Assembly (NCBI RefSeq): GCF_900188165.1
Contig: NZ_FZOS01000001.1
Coordinates: forward strand, 248,001-312,000
Source: Edaphosphingomonas laterariae
Lineage (GTDB): Bacteria > Pseudomonadota > Alphaproteobacteria > Sphingomonadales > Sphingomonadaceae
Reading direction: 5' to 3'
DNA: 64,000 nucleotides
The number at the start of each line of letters is the position of its first letter. The stretch's first letter is position 1. Below are positions 17,296 through 26,742 of this stretch, in pieces. Below the pieces are notes generated by a model. That model did not search any database, had not been told where the DNA came from, and saw only the letters and a program-made list of their open reading frames with translations. The position numbers and the translations under genes are program-made.

Positions 17296-18515
17296 CTGAC
17301 GCTTCCACCCTCCCCAACTCGCTGCGCAACCAGCCGGATGCGCGCGGCCATTTCGGGCAGTTCGGCGGCCGCTATGTTGCCGAAACCCTGATGCCGCTGA
17401 TCCTCGATCTCGAACGCGAATATCGCGCGGCCAAGGCGGATCCCGCCTTCCAGGCCGAATTCGACGATCTGATGAAGCATTATGTCGGCAGGCCCAGCCC
17501 GCTTTATTTTGCCCCGCGCCTGACCGAGCATCTGGGCGGCGCGAAGATCTATCTGAAGCGCGAGGAGCTCAATCACACCGGCGCGCACAAGATCAACAAC
17601 TGCATCGGCCAGATCCTGCTCGCCAAGCGGATGGGCAAGACGCGGATCATCGCCGAAACCGGCGCCGGCCAGCACGGCGTCGCCACCGCCACTGTCGCGG
17701 CGCGCTTCGGGCTGCCCTGCACGATCTTCATGGGCGCGGTGGACGTTGCCCGCCAGCAGCCCAACGTGTTCCGCATGAAGCTGCTCGGCGCGGAAGTGCG
17801 TGCGGTGGAATCGGGCGCGCAGACCCTGAAGGACGCGATGAACGAGGCGCTGCGCGATTGGGTCGCCAACGTCCACGACACCTTCTACATCATCGGCACC
17901 GCAGCAGGCCCGCACCCCTATCCGGAGCTGGTGCGCGATTTCCAGTCGATCATCGGCAACGAGACGCGGGCGCAAATCATGGAAGCGGAAGGCCGCCTGC
18001 CCGACACGATCATCGCCCCGGTTGGCGGTGGATCGAACGCCATCGGCATTTTCCACTCCTTCCTCGATGACGTCGACGTGCGCCTGATCGGGGTCGAGGC
18101 TGCCGGCGAAGGGCTCGATACCGACAAGCACGCGGCCAGCCTTGCCGGCGGCACGCCCGGCGTGCTCCACGGCAACCGCACCTATCTGCTGCAGGATGAA
18201 GACGGCCAGATCACCGAGGCACACTCGATCTCGGCGGGCCTCGACTATCCGGGCATCGGGCCGGAACATAGCTGGCTGCACGAAATCGGCCGGGTGAAGT
18301 ACGAACCCTGTACCGATGCCGAGGCGCTGGCCGCCTTCCAAACACTGTGCAAGCTGGAAGGGATCATCCCCGCGCTCGAATCCGCTCACGCGCTCGCCGT
18401 TGCCGAACGCGTCGCGCCGACCATGGCGAAGGACGAGATCCTCGTCGTCAACGTCAGCGGACGGGGAGACAAGGACATCTTCACCGTTGCCCAGGCACTG
18501 GGAGTAGCGCTTTGA
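17292..18515 (+). CDS. trpB: tryptophan synthase beta subunit
   Basis: 407 residues. The PLP-binding Lys100 lies in [13 protein letters not shown] and the PLP phosphate loop is [27 protein letters not shown] is the conserved helix. TrpB joins indole and serine, working with TrpA. Starts and stops overlap on both sides (ATGA with trpF, TTGA with trpA), so expression is tightly coupled. Confidence 0.98.
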   Translation: MTDASTLPNSLRNQPDARGHFGQFGGRYVAETLMPLILDLEREYRAAKADPAFQAEFDDLMKHYVGRPSPLYFAPRLTEHLGGAKIYLKREELNHTGAHKINNCIGQILLAKRMGKTRIIAETGAGQHGVATATVAARFGLPCTIFMGAVDVARQQPNVFRMKLLGAEVRAVESGAQTLKDAMNEALRDWVANVHDTFYIIGTAAGPHPYPELVRDFQSIIGNETRAQIMEAEGRLPDTIIAPVGGGSNAIGIFHSFLDDVDVRLIGVEAAGEGLDTDKHAASLAGGTPGVLHGNRTYLLQDEDGQITEAHSISAGLDYPGIGPEHSWLHEIGRVKYEPCTDAEALAAFQTLCKLEGIIPALESAHALAVAERVAPTMAKDEILVVNVSGRGDKDIFTVAQALGVAL

Positions 18516-19336
18516 GCCGCCTTGCCGCCACCTTCGCCGCCTGCGCCGCCGAAGGGCGCGCCGCGCTCGTCACCTTTGTCACCGGCGGCGATCCCACGCC
18601 CGCCGCCATGCCCGCGATCCTCGATGCGCTGGTCGAAGGCGGTGCCGACGTCATCGAACTCGGCATGCCGTTCACCGATCCGATGGCCGACGGCCCGGCC
18701 ATTCAGCGCGCCAATCTTCGCTCACTGGCGGCTGGAACAACAACCGCTATCATCTTTGAAATTGCATCGAACTTTCGGAGGCGTCATCCGCAGGTGCCAC
18801 TGGTCCTGATGGGCTATGCCAATCCGATGGTTCGGCGCGGGCCGGAATGGTTCGCGCAGTCTGCCGCCCGTGCCGGCATCGACGGCGTGATCTGCGTCGA
18901 TATCCCGAGCGAGGAAGATGAAGCCCTCGGCCCCGCGCTTCGCGATGCCGGCGTGGACCTGATCCGGCTGGCGACGCCAACCACCGATGCCGCACGCCTT
19001 CCCGCCGTATTGGGGGGAGCGTCCGGCTTCCTATATTATGTCTCCGTCGCCGGCATCACCGGCCTGCAGCAAGCCGCGCAAGGCAGCGTCGATGCGGCCG
19101 TGGCCCACTTGAAGGCCGCGACCGACCTGCCCGTCGCCGTCGGCTTCGGCGTCCGCACGCCCGATCAGGCCGCCGCGATTGCCCGCGTCGCCGATGGCGT
19201 CGTGGTCGGCTCCGCCATCGTCGATGCGATCGGCAAAGCCGCCACGGAAGGTCGCGATCCATCGGCAGACGTTCTGAATATTGTCAAAGGTTTAAGTGCC
19301 GCTGTTCGTACCGCGCGGCAGGAGAAGGCAGCATGA
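18512..19336 (+). CDS. trpA: tryptophan synthase alpha subunit
   Basis: 274 residues beginning at TTG ([20 protein letters not shown]). Catalytic residues Glu49 ([16 protein letters not shown]) and Asp60 are present, with [14 protein letters not shown] and GVVVGSAIV near the end. TrpA releases indole from indole-3-glycerol phosphate and passes it to TrpB. The rare TTG start is preferred because it overlaps the trpB stop (TTGA) and matches the family N-terminus. The frame is open further upstream inside trpB. Confidence 0.95.
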   Translation: MSRLAATFAACAAEGRAALVTFVTGGDPTPAAMPAILDALVEGGADVIELGMPFTDPMADGPAIQRANLRSLAAGTTTAIIFEIASNFRRRHPQVPLVLMGYANPMVRRGPEWFAQSAARAGIDGVICVDIPSEEDEALGPALRDAGVDLIRLATPTTDAARLPAVLGGASGFLYYVSVAGITGLQQAAQGSVDAAVAHLKAATDLPVAVGFGVRTPDQAAAIARVADGVVVGSAIVDAIGKAATEGRDPSADVLNIVKGLSAAVRTARQEKAA

Positions 19337-20181
19337 GCTGGATCGATCGCGTCCGCAAATCCATTCCGTTTATCGCCAAGCGCGAGACGCCGGACAATCT
19401 GTGGCACAAATGCGCCGGTTGCGGGCAGATGGTTTTCGTCAAGGAATATGAAGAAAATCAATCGGTTTGCCCCAAGTGCGACCATCATGGCCGCATTGGC
19501 CCCGATGCCCGCTTCAACGCCCTGTTCGACGGCGGCGTCTACACCTTGCTGCCGGCGCCCGCCGTGCGCGAAGACCCGCTGAAGTTCCGCGATTCCAAGC
19601 GTTACACCGATCGCATCAAGGCTGCGCGCGCAGCCACTGGTGAGCAGGACGCGCTGGTCAACGCCAAGGGCCAGATCGAAGGCAAGCGCGCCGTCGTCGG
19701 CGTGCAGGATTTCGCCTTCATGGGCGGATCCATGGGCCTGGGCGTGGGTGCCGCGTTCGTCGCCGGCGCCGAAGCCGCGATTGCCGATCGCTGCCCCTAT
19801 ATCATCTTCACGGCAGCGGGCGGCGCCCGGATGCAGGAAGGCATCCTGTCACTGATGCAGATGCCCAAGACCACCGTCGCGATCGAGATGCTGCGCGAGG
19901 CGCGCCTGCCCTATATCGTCGTGCTCACCGATCCCACCACGGGCGGCGTCACCGCTTCTTATGCGATGCTGGGCGACGTCCAGATCGCCGAACCGGGTGC
20001 GTTGATCGGCTTCGCCGGCCAGCGCGTGATCGAACAGACGATCCGCGAGAAGTTGCCGCCGGGCTTCCAGCGCGCCGAATATCTGCTGGATCATGGTATG
20101 CTCGACATGGTGACCCATCGCCACAAGCTGCGCGAGACGCTGGCCACGCTGGTCGACTATCTGGTCCCCGAACCCGCCTGA
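19333..20181 (+). CDS. accD: acetyl-CoA carboxylase carboxyltransferase beta subunit
   Basis: 282 residues. The N-terminal zinc ribbon has Cys27, Cys30, Cys46 and Cys49 (WHKCAGCG and [10 protein letters not shown]). The crotonase-like carboxyltransferase core includes [12 protein letters not shown] and [10 protein letters not shown]-type sequence ([11 protein letters not shown]). AccD with AccA transfers carboxyl from biotin to acetyl-CoA to make malonyl-CoA. It overlaps the trpA stop by four bases and precedes folC, the common trpFBA-accD-folC order. Confidence 0.97.
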   Translation: MSWIDRVRKSIPFIAKRETPDNLWHKCAGCGQMVFVKEYEENQSVCPKCDHHGRIGPDARFNALFDGGVYTLLPAPAVREDPLKFRDSKRYTDRIKAARAATGEQDALVNAKGQIEGKRAVVGVQDFAFMGGSMGLGVGAAFVAGAEAAIADRCPYIIFTAAGGARMQEGILSLMQMPKTTVAIEMLREARLPYIVVLTDPTTGGVTASYAMLGDVQIAEPGALIGFAGQRVIEQTIREKLPPGFQRAEYLLDHGMLDMVTHRHKLRETLATLVDYLVPEPA

Positions 20182-20225
20182 CGGCCGCTATCCGCACTTC
20201 GGGGCGGCGGCTGCAAAGGATTGCC

Positions 20226-21554
20226 ATGGCCGATCACGCCGTCTCGTCCGATCCCGACGTCCAGCGCCAGCTGGATCGCCTCGCCGCGCTTTCGCCGGGG
20301 CGTGATGAGCTGGGCTTGGAGCGGATCACCGCCCTGCTCGAAAGGCTCGGCAACCCGCACCGCGATCTGCCGCCGGTCTTCCATGTCGCCGGCACGAACG
20401 GCAAAGGTTCGACCTGCGCCTATCTCCGCGCCGCCATCGAGGCGGCCGGACACAGCGCCCACGTCTATACCAGCCCGCACCTCGTTCGCTTCAACGAACG
20501 TATGAGAATATCGGGACAACTGGTTGAAGATAAAGACCTTGCCGAGCTGCTTTCGGACGTTCTGGACAGCGCCGAGGGAATATCGCCCAGCTTCTTCGAA
20601 GTGACGACGGCCGCCGCCTTCCTCGCCTTTTCCCGTGCTCCGGCCGACGCGTGCATCATCGAGGTCGGGCTCGGCGGACGGCTCGACGCCACCAACGTCA
20701 TCGAACATCCCGCCATCTGCGGCATCACCCAGCTCGGCATCGACCATCAGGCGTTTCTGGGGGAGACGATCGAGGACATTGCCGGCGAAAAGGCGGGGAT
20801 CGCCAAGCCCGGCATAGCGGTCGTTACCCAGCATTATCCGGAATCCGTTGCCAATCGCATCGGCCAGGTCATCGCCGAACGCGGTGCCGTGTGGCACCCC
20901 AAGGGTGGTGGCTGGGATGCCGTCGCCTATCAGAACCGCATCCATTATGTGGACGAAGCCGGCAAACTCGATCTGCCGATGCCGCGCCTGCCCGGCCACC
21001 ATCAGGCCACGAACGCGGCCCTGGCGATTGCCATGCTCCGCCATCAGGATGCCGTTGCCATTCCCCCGTCGGCGCTGCGCGCGGCCATGGGGTGGGCCGA
21101 ATGGCCGGCACGCCTGCAACATCTGACCACGGGCACTTTCCCTGCCCGGCTACCCGCCGGCGCGGAACTGTGGCTGGACGGCGGCCACAACCCGGCAGCG
21201 GCCCGCGTTATCGCCGATTTCTTTCGTGGCCGCGTGGCAGCCGGACGGCCCTTCCACGTCATTCTCGGCCTGCTGGAGAATAAGGACCCGCTGGGCTTCC
21301 TGAAGCCTTTTGCCGGCCGCACGGCAACCTTCCACACCGTGCCCGTGCCCGGCCACGCCCATCATCTGCCCGACGCACTGGCCGCCTCGGCGCGCGCATC
21401 GGGCTTTGGCGCTATGGCCGCGAAAGACCCGGCCGACGCGATCGACTGGATCGCGCGCCATGCCGATCGCGCCAATCCCCCCGTCGTCCTGATCGCAGGC
21501 TCGCTCTACCTCGCGGGCACTGTGCTCGCCGCCAACGGGACGCCGCCGGCCTGA
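20226..21554 (+). CDS. folC: bifunctional dihydrofolate/folylpolyglutamate synthase
   Basis: 442 residues with a Mur-ligase-like fold. The P-loop is HVAGTNGKGST (53-63). Family motifs YTSPHLVRFNERM, IIEVGLGGRLDATN and LDGGHNPAAARV follow. FolC adds glutamate to dihydropteroate and to folates in the cytoplasm. AAAGGATTGCC precedes the start. It ends the trpFBA-accD-folC run and converges on the acyl-CoA ligase four bases away. Confidence 0.96.
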   Translation: MADHAVSSDPDVQRQLDRLAALSPGRDELGLERITALLERLGNPHRDLPPVFHVAGTNGKGSTCAYLRAAIEAAGHSAHVYTSPHLVRFNERMRISGQLVEDKDLAELLSDVLDSAEGISPSFFEVTTAAAFLAFSRAPADACIIEVGLGGRLDATNVIEHPAICGITQLGIDHQAFLGETIEDIAGEKAGIAKPGIAVVTQHYPESVANRIGQVIAERGAVWHPKGGGWDAVAYQNRIHYVDEAGKLDLPMPRLPGHHQATNAALAIAMLRHQDAVAIPPSALRAAMGWAEWPARLQHLTTGTFPARLPAGAELWLDGGHNPAAARVIADFFRGRVAAGRPFHVILGLLENKDPLGFLKPFAGRTATFHTVPVPGHAHHLPDALAASARASGFGAMAAKDPADAIDWIARHADRANPPVVLIAGSLYLAGTVLAANGTPPA

Positions 21555-21558
21555 ACCG

Positions 21559-23043
21559 TCAGGCCGCGAACTCCTCGCGGATCACGCGGCGCAGCAGCTT
21601 GCCCGTCTCATTATAGGGAAGCGCGTCGACGAAGCGGATCGCCTGCGGCACCCGGCTGGAGCGCAACCGCCCGCGAACCAGCGCCTGCAACTCGCCCGCC
21701 TCAACCGCCTGCCCCACCGCCAGAACCACGGCGGCGCCCACGCCTTCGCCCCATTCGGCATCGGGCACGGCCACGACCGCGCATTCGGAAACGGCGGGGT
21801 GCGACGACAGCACATCCTCGATCTCGCCCGGCGAGATGTTTTCGCCGCCGCGTACGATGACGTCATCCGCGCGGCCATCGAGGAACAGATAGCCCTCGTC
21901 GTCCACCCAGCCCCGATCCCGCGTCGGAAACCAGCCATCGCGATCGGTCTGGCTGCCAAGGCCATGATATTCGCCCGCCACCTGATCGCCGCGCACAAAC
22001 ACCAGCCCGGCCTCGCCGGGGCCGAGTTCGCGCCCATCCTCGTCCCGGATCACCAGTTCGATCGTCGGCAAGGGCCGCCCGACCGAACCGAGCCGGCGCC
22101 GAACCGCCGGATCGTCCGACGCCATGGCGGCGCGATGGGATTCGGGATCGAGCAGGCAGATCGTGCTGCTCGTTTCGGTCAGTCCATAGGCATTGGTGAA
22201 ATCGACGCCGGGAAACTGCGCCATCGCCTTTTCGATCACCGGCAGCGGCATCTTGCCCCCGCCATAAGCCAGCGCGCGAAGCGCCGGCAGATCGGCGACC
22301 CGCGCCCCCGCGTCGAGATGTTCGACGATGCGCTGAAGCATGGTCGGAACGAGGAAGGCGTTGGAAATGCCGTGCCGCCGGACGAGATCGAGCCACGCCG
22401 CCGGATCGAAATTGGGCAATTGCACCATACGCCGCCCGGCATAGACCGAACTCAACACCGCCGAAATGCCGGCGATATGATATGGCGGCACCGTCACGAT
22501 CGCGGCATCGCCCTCATCCGCCCCCATGAATTCGACCGTGCCGAGAATATAAGCGAGCAGATTATCGTGCCGCAGGATCGCGGCCTTCGGCACCCCGGTC
22601 GTACCGCTGGTGAAAAGCTCCACCGCGATGCCCCGATCTTCATCGGGCGCGATCAGATCCTCGCCACCACCGGCCCGTGCACGCGCCAGGAACGCAGCCG
22701 GGGCGATCGCGACAATGCCGTTGGGCACGCTTTGGCCATCGCAGACCAGCAATGCCGGCGTCACCCGCTCCAGCAATGCCGCGATTTCCGGCGCGGTCAG
22801 CCGATAGTTGATCGGGACATAGGGAATGCCGGCCAGCGCCGCGCCGAACAGCGCCACGGGCGCGGCCAGGCCGTTCACGTCCAGATAGGCAAGGCGCGAT
22901 GCGCCATGTTCGATCGCCAGCGCGGCCGCCCCGCGTGCCGCCACCAGCAGGTCGCCATAAGTCAGGCTCTCGTCGCCGGACGTGATGGCGATACGATCGG
23001 GCATGGCGTCCGCCGCCATTTCCAACAGCATGAAGATGTTCAT
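21559..23043 (-). CDS. AMP-dependent acyl-CoA ligase (class I adenylate-forming)
   Basis: 494 residues from MNIFMLLEMAADAMPDRIAI. Adenylation motifs are present: LFTSGTTGVPKAAI near 160, NAYGLTETSSTICL, GWFPTRDRGWVDDEGYLFLDGR, and the C-terminal Lys in YNETGKLLRR. It probably activates a carboxylic acid of the catabolic route encoded upstream; the acid cannot be told from sequence. GGAGGGATCGGCCG fixes the start at 23043. It follows the 103-residue gene after 22 bases, and both are driven by a promoter with the TGAATNNNATTCA palindrome. Confidence 0.92.
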   Translation of the reverse strand: MNIFMLLEMAADAMPDRIAITSGDESLTYGDLLVAARGAAALAIEHGASRLAYLDVNGLAAPVALFGAALAGIPYVPINYRLTAPEIAALLERVTPALLVCDGQSVPNGIVAIAPAAFLARARAGGGEDLIAPDEDRGIAVELFTSGTTGVPKAAILRHDNLLAYILGTVEFMGADEGDAAIVTVPPYHIAGISAVLSSVYAGRRMVQLPNFDPAAWLDLVRRHGISNAFLVPTMLQRIVEHLDAGARVADLPALRALAYGGGKMPLPVIEKAMAQFPGVDFTNAYGLTETSSTICLLDPESHRAAMASDDPAVRRRLGSVGRPLPTIELVIRDEDGRELGPGEAGLVFVRGDQVAGEYHGLGSQTDRDGWFPTRDRGWVDDEGYLFLDGRADDVIVRGGENISPGEIEDVLSSHPAVSECAVVAVPDAEWGEGVGAAVVLAVGQAVEAGELQALVRGRLRSSRVPQAIRFVDALPYNETGKLLRRVIREEFAA

Positions 23044-23065
23044 CGGCCGATCCCTCCGCCGCAGA

Positions 23066-23377
23066 TCAATCCGACGACGGCAGCGCCTTGGCCTGCTTGA
23101 TGCCGATATCGTAACCGGCAACCGTGATCGTCCCCTCGCCACCCTTGGTGCAGAGGAACTCCATCGTCTCCTGGGCGTCGGTGTAACGCTTGCCGGTCAG
23201 CGATCCGCCCGCCAGCGCCGGATCCAGCGCCGCGCCGGTTCCCGCCTCATCGCCGGCCAGCGCCGGAGCGCCACCGATCCTTATGTCCAGCGGCTCGGCG
23301 GGCACGCGCAAAACCATGATCTGCGTGTCGCAGACTGCGCTCTTCAGCTTCACCCCCGCCTTATACTGAGTCGCCAT
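23066..23377 (-). CDS. small protein paired with the acyl-CoA ligase, unknown
   Basis: 103 residues, no signal peptide or membrane segment. Notable stretches are KSAVCDTQIMVLRVPAEPLD (Cys16), GKRYTDAQETMEFLCTKGGE (Cys75) and a closing KQAKALPSSD. I recall similar small proteins beside acyl-CoA ligases in actinobacterial and sphingomonad catabolic clusters, without a known function. The start follows CGGAGAGGGCGAGGA. It is the first gene of a two-gene unit with the ligase. Confidence 0.8.
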   Translation of the reverse strand: MATQYKAGVKLKSAVCDTQIMVLRVPAEPLDIRIGGAPALAGDEAGTGAALDPALAGGSLTGKRYTDAQETMEFLCTKGGEGTITVAGYDIGIKQAKALPSSD

Positions 23378-23400
23378 TCCTCGCCCTCTCCGCGATAAAA

Positions 23401-23440
23401 TGAATGCGATTCAATCTAGGGCCGGGCGACGCCCGGTCAA
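23401..23440 (-). promoter_or_regulatory. promoter with TGAAT-GCG-ATTCA operator for the ligase unit
   Basis: On the minus strand TTGACC (23440-23435) and TAGATT (23418-23413) are 16 bases apart. The palindrome TGAATGCGATTCA (23401-23413) abuts the -10 box and covers the expected start site, typical of repression. The same arms, with A and T two bases outside, occur at 26718-26730. The regulator is not identified. Confidence 0.6.
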
Positions 23441-23495
23441 GCGCAATATATTACTCTCACCCGGCCTTTTGTGACAGGCCGGGCTACGCAATATG

Positions 23496-24656
23496 TCAGA
23501 GGTCGCCGCGCGGCTCGCGCGGCAGGCCCAGGCCGCGTTCGGCAATGATATTACGCTGGATCTGGCTGGAACCCGCATAGATCGTGTCCGAACGGCTCAT
23601 CAGATGGGCGTGGACAAGGCCATCATAGCGATAATCGTCGCCGCCGACTTCGCCTGCGATGCCCAGCACGTCCATCGCCAGATCGCCCAGATCGCGATGC
23701 CAGCGCGACCAATAGAGCTTCGAGGTCAGCGCCGCGTCCTCAAGCTGCTGACTGCCTTCGTCGCTCAACATGCGCAGCGCGTTGAAGCGCATGATCGAAA
23801 GGCCGATCCACGCATCGGCGATACGCTGCCGCAGCACGGGATCCCCCGCCTTGCCGTTCGCCTTGGCGGCCGCGATCAACTGATCCATCTCGGTCTGGAA
23901 ATGCATCTGCTGGACGAGCGTGGAAACGCCGCGCTCGAAGCCGAGCAGGCCCATCGCCACGGCCCAGCCATCACCGGGGCGACCGATCATGTCGGCATCG
24001 GCGGCGACCGCGCCGTCGAAAAAGACTTCGGCGAACTCGCTCTCGCCGGTCATCTGGCGGATCGGCCGCACCGTCACGCCCGGCTGATCCATCGGCATCA
24101 GCAGGAAGGACAGCCCCTTGGGCCCCTTGCTGCCTTCTTCGCTCCGCGCGACGACGAAGATCCAGTCGGCGATAGAGCCCATCGACGTCCAGATCTTCTG
24201 GCCGTCGACGATCCACTTGTCGCCATCCTTGCGCGCACGGGTGCGGACATTGGCGAGGTCGGAACCGGCATTGGGTTCCGAATAGCCCTGGCACCAGATC
24301 GCATTGCCATTGGCGATGCCCGGCAGATGCCGCGCCTTCTGCTCGTCATTGCCATAAGCGATGATCGTCGGGCCGGCGAGTTCGATGCCGATATGCCCGA
24401 TCCGCGACGGCGCGTGCGCGCGGGCATATTCCTCGGCGAAAACGACCTGCTCCGCGATGCTCGCGTCGCGCCCGCCATGTTCGGACGGCCAGCCGATGCA
24501 GGACAGGCGGGCACGGCCCAGTTCCTGTTCCCAGGCGCGCCGTTCGTCGATGGCATCGACATGGTTGTTGAGTCCGCGCAGATCCTTGAATGCGCCGCTT
24601 AGCCGTTCTTCCAGCCAGGTGCGCGTTTCTTCACGGAATTCCTTGAGCGAAGCCAT
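23496..24656 (-). CDS. acyl-CoA dehydrogenase (first of two)
   Basis: 386 residues from MASLKEFREETRTWLEERLS. FAD and substrate motifs include WCQGYSEPNAGSDLANVRTR and WIVDGQKIWTSMGSIADWI, with an elongated C-terminal domain ending YAGSSQIQRNIIAERGLGLP. The enzyme introduces a C=C bond into an acyl-CoA and passes electrons to ETF. The long N-terminus (EERLSGAFKDLRGLNNH) resembles catabolic ACADs for steroid-side-chain or ring-derived CoA esters. The start is supported by GAGAGGCGGTTG. It has its own candidate promoter upstream. Confidence 0.92.
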   Translation of the reverse strand: MASLKEFREETRTWLEERLSGAFKDLRGLNNHVDAIDERRAWEQELGRARLSCIGWPSEHGGRDASIAEQVVFAEEYARAHAPSRIGHIGIELAGPTIIAYGNDEQKARHLPGIANGNAIWCQGYSEPNAGSDLANVRTRARKDGDKWIVDGQKIWTSMGSIADWIFVVARSEEGSKGPKGLSFLLMPMDQPGVTVRPIRQMTGESEFAEVFFDGAVAADADMIGRPGDGWAVAMGLLGFERGVSTLVQQMHFQTEMDQLIAAAKANGKAGDPVLRQRIADAWIGLSIMRFNALRMLSDEGSQQLEDAALTSKLYWSRWHRDLGDLAMDVLGIAGEVGGDDYRYDGLVHAHLMSRSDTIYAGSSQIQRNIIAERGLGLPREPRGDL

Positions 24657-24674
24657 CAACCGCCTCTCGAACCA

Positions 24675-24721
24675 ATCGCCATTTTGCCGATGGCGATGCG
24701 GCAATGCGCGGCGCTTGTCAA
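24675..24721 (-). promoter_or_regulatory. candidate promoter and inverted repeat upstream of ACAD 1
   Basis: A consensus -35 TTGACA (24721-24716) lies 17 bases from CATCGC (24698-24693), a weak -10. ATCGCCA (24675-24681) and TGGCGAT (24691-24697) form an inverted repeat over the -10 and start region. It differs from the TGAATNNNATTCA sites. Confidence 0.35.
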
Positions 24722-24798
24722 ATCCGCACGCGCAATGCGTAGCCCTTTCGGCCCTTCATTCCGCAAAACGACAAAGCGCCGCCGGCCGCCGCCCTCAC

Positions 24799-25545
24799 TT
24801 AGCGGCAGACGGAAGCCCCATCCACCGCCATGCTTTCCCCGCTGACGAAGCTCGCCGCGTCAGAGCAGAGCCATACCGCCGCCGCTGCGATTTCCTCGGC
24901 CCGGCCCATCCGGCCCATCGGCACCGTCTGGTCCATCAGCTTCTGGCGCTCGGCATCGCCGCCGATCGACTTTTCCATCATCGGCGTCAGCGTCGCCCCG
25001 GGGCAGACTGCGTTCACGCGGATGCCACGCCCGGCATATTCCTTGGCCGCCACCTTGGTAAGGCCGAGGACGCCGTGCTTGGACGCGGTATAATGCGGCA
25101 TGCCCGGCGCCGGCAAAAACCCCGCGCCGGAGGAGATGTTGCAGATCGCCCCGCCGCCCTGACGCAGCATGACGCGCGCTTCATGCTGCATGCACAGGAA
25201 CACGCCGGTCAGGTTGACGGCGATCACCCGATGCCATTCGTCGAGCGGAAACTCCTCAAACGCGCCCCAATTGCCGGCGATGCCCGCCGCATTCACCGCG
25301 CAATCGATCCGCCCGAACCGGGCCAGCGCCACATCGAACAGTTCGGCCACCGTGGCCGGGTTCGACAGATCACCGCCAAAGGCCAGCCCACGCCCCCCGA
25401 GCTTCGCCGCCGCCTGTTCTGCCGCCTCGCCCGAAATGTCGGCGATCACCACATTTGCGCCCGCCGCACCGAACTGTTCGACGCAGGCCAGGCCGATGCC
25501 GCTGGCCCCGCCCGTCACCAATGCCGTCTTGCCGGTGAAATCCAT
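24799..25545 (-). CDS. short-chain dehydrogenase/reductase
   Basis: 248 residues from MDFTGKTALVTGGASGIGLA. The nucleotide loop is TGGASGIG and the active site holds Ser, Tyr and Lys in ISSGAGFLPAPGMPHYTASK. A DI motif after the second strand (VVIADISG) suggests NAD(H). It probably oxidises a hydroxyacyl-CoA or alcohol in the route. The start overlaps the stop of the upstream acyl-CoA dehydrogenase by one base, so the two are coupled. Confidence 0.92.
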   Translation of the reverse strand: MDFTGKTALVTGGASGIGLACVEQFGAAGANVVIADISGEAAEQAAAKLGGRGLAFGGDLSNPATVAELFDVALARFGRIDCAVNAAGIAGNWGAFEEFPLDEWHRVIAVNLTGVFLCMQHEARVMLRQGGGAICNISSGAGFLPAPGMPHYTASKHGVLGLTKVAAKEYAGRGIRVNAVCPGATLTPMMEKSIGGDAERQKLMDQTVPMGRMGRAEEIAAAAVWLCSDAASFVSGESMAVDGASVCR

Positions 25546-26687
25546 CAGATCGACCTCGATACTACCAGCTTCATGATTTCGCTCGTGCCGCCATAGATGC
25601 GCTGCACGCGGGCATCGCGCCACAGCCGCGCGATCGGATATTCGTTCATATAGCCAGCGCCGCCATGCAGCTGCAGGCAGGCATCCACCACCTCCCACTG
25701 CATTTCGGTGTGCCACAGCTTGCTGGCCGCCCCCTCAAACTGGTCGAGCTCGCCCGCCATGTGCCGCTTCAACGCCCAATCGAGATGCGCCCATCCGACC
25801 TGCAATTTGGTCTTGATATCGGCCAGCACGAACTTGGTATTCTGCTGATCGAAAACGCTTTTACCGAAGGCCTGGCGTTCCTTCACATATTTCACGGCCT
25901 CGTCGAAGGCGCGCTGCGCGGCGGCCTGCGCGCCGATCGCGACCGACAGCCGTTCCTGCGGCAACTGGTTCATCAGATAGGCAAAGCCCTGCCCTTCCGC
26001 GCCAATGCAATTGGTGATCGGCACGCGCACATCTTCGAAGAACAATTCGGACGTGTCGGCGGAATGCTGGCCGATCTTGTCGAGATTGCGCCCACGCTTG
26101 AAGCCTTCGCGATCGGCCTCCACCACGATCAGGCTGATGCCCTTCGCGCCCAGCGCCGGATCGGTCTTGGCCACCACGATCACGATATCGGCATTCTGGC
26201 CGTTGGTGATGTAGGTCTTGCTGCCGTTGATCACATAATGATTGCCGTCGCGCCGCGCCGTCGTCCGCACGCCCTGCAGGTCGGAACCGGCGCCCGGCTC
26301 GGTCATGGCGATCGCCGCGATCGCCTCGCCCGACACCATCTTGGGCAGCCAGGCGAGCTTCAGCTCCTCCGATGCGTAATCGACCAGATAGTCAGCGGCG
26401 ATGTCGGTGTGGAGCGGCAGGCCCGCGGTCGAACCCGAATACCACAGTTCCTCGTCCACGATCGCGGCATAGCCGAAGTCCAGGCCAAGCCCGCCATAGG
26501 CTTCGGGCACATGCGGGCACAGCAGCCCGGCCTCACCGCACTTCAGCCAGAAGGCGCGATCGACGACCCCGTCCGCCTCCCAGCGATCGAGATTGGGCGT
26601 CAGCTCGCGCTCGAACAGCTTGCGCACGGTTTCGCGAAACTGTTCGTGCTCGGGCGTGTAAGCGGTCCGGCCTGCGACATTCAGCAT
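25545..26687 (-). CDS. acyl-CoA dehydrogenase (second of two)
   Basis: 380 residues from MLNVAGRTAYTPEHEQFRET. Family motifs: IAMTEPGAGSDLQGVRTTAR (FAD/substrate), YVINGSKTYITNGQNADIVI, LHGGAGYMNEYPIARLWRDA and RIYGGTSEIMKLVVSRS. The catalytic Glu region near the C-terminus reads IYGGTSEIMK. It is a typical medium- or long-chain type ACAD. AGGAGGGGATGTC precedes the ATG. Its promoter region holds the second TGAATNNNATTCA palindrome. The SDR gene is coupled downstream. Confidence 0.94.
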   Translation of the reverse strand: MLNVAGRTAYTPEHEQFRETVRKLFERELTPNLDRWEADGVVDRAFWLKCGEAGLLCPHVPEAYGGLGLDFGYAAIVDEELWYSGSTAGLPLHTDIAADYLVDYASEELKLAWLPKMVSGEAIAAIAMTEPGAGSDLQGVRTTARRDGNHYVINGSKTYITNGQNADIVIVVAKTDPALGAKGISLIVVEADREGFKRGRNLDKIGQHSADTSELFFEDVRVPITNCIGAEGQGFAYLMNQLPQERLSVAIGAQAAAQRAFDEAVKYVKERQAFGKSVFDQQNTKFVLADIKTKLQVGWAHLDWALKRHMAGELDQFEGAASKLWHTEMQWEVVDACLQLHGGAGYMNEYPIARLWRDARVQRIYGGTSEIMKLVVSRSI

Positions 26688-26717
26688 GACATCCCCTCCT
26701 GCATTTTCACGCTTGAG

Positions 26718-26742
26718 TGAATGTCATTCATTTTGCTGTCAA
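26718..26742 (-). promoter_or_regulatory. operator TGAAT-GTC-ATTCA with upstream -35 for the ACAD 2-SDR unit
   Basis: The palindrome TGAATGTCATTCA (26718-26730) lies about 31 bases before the ACAD start. A perfect TTGACA (26742-26737) sits just upstream and overlaps the end of the preceding gene. No strong -10 was found at 17-18 bases. The palindrome matches that at 23401-23413, including A and T two bases outside the arms. Confidence 0.6.
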
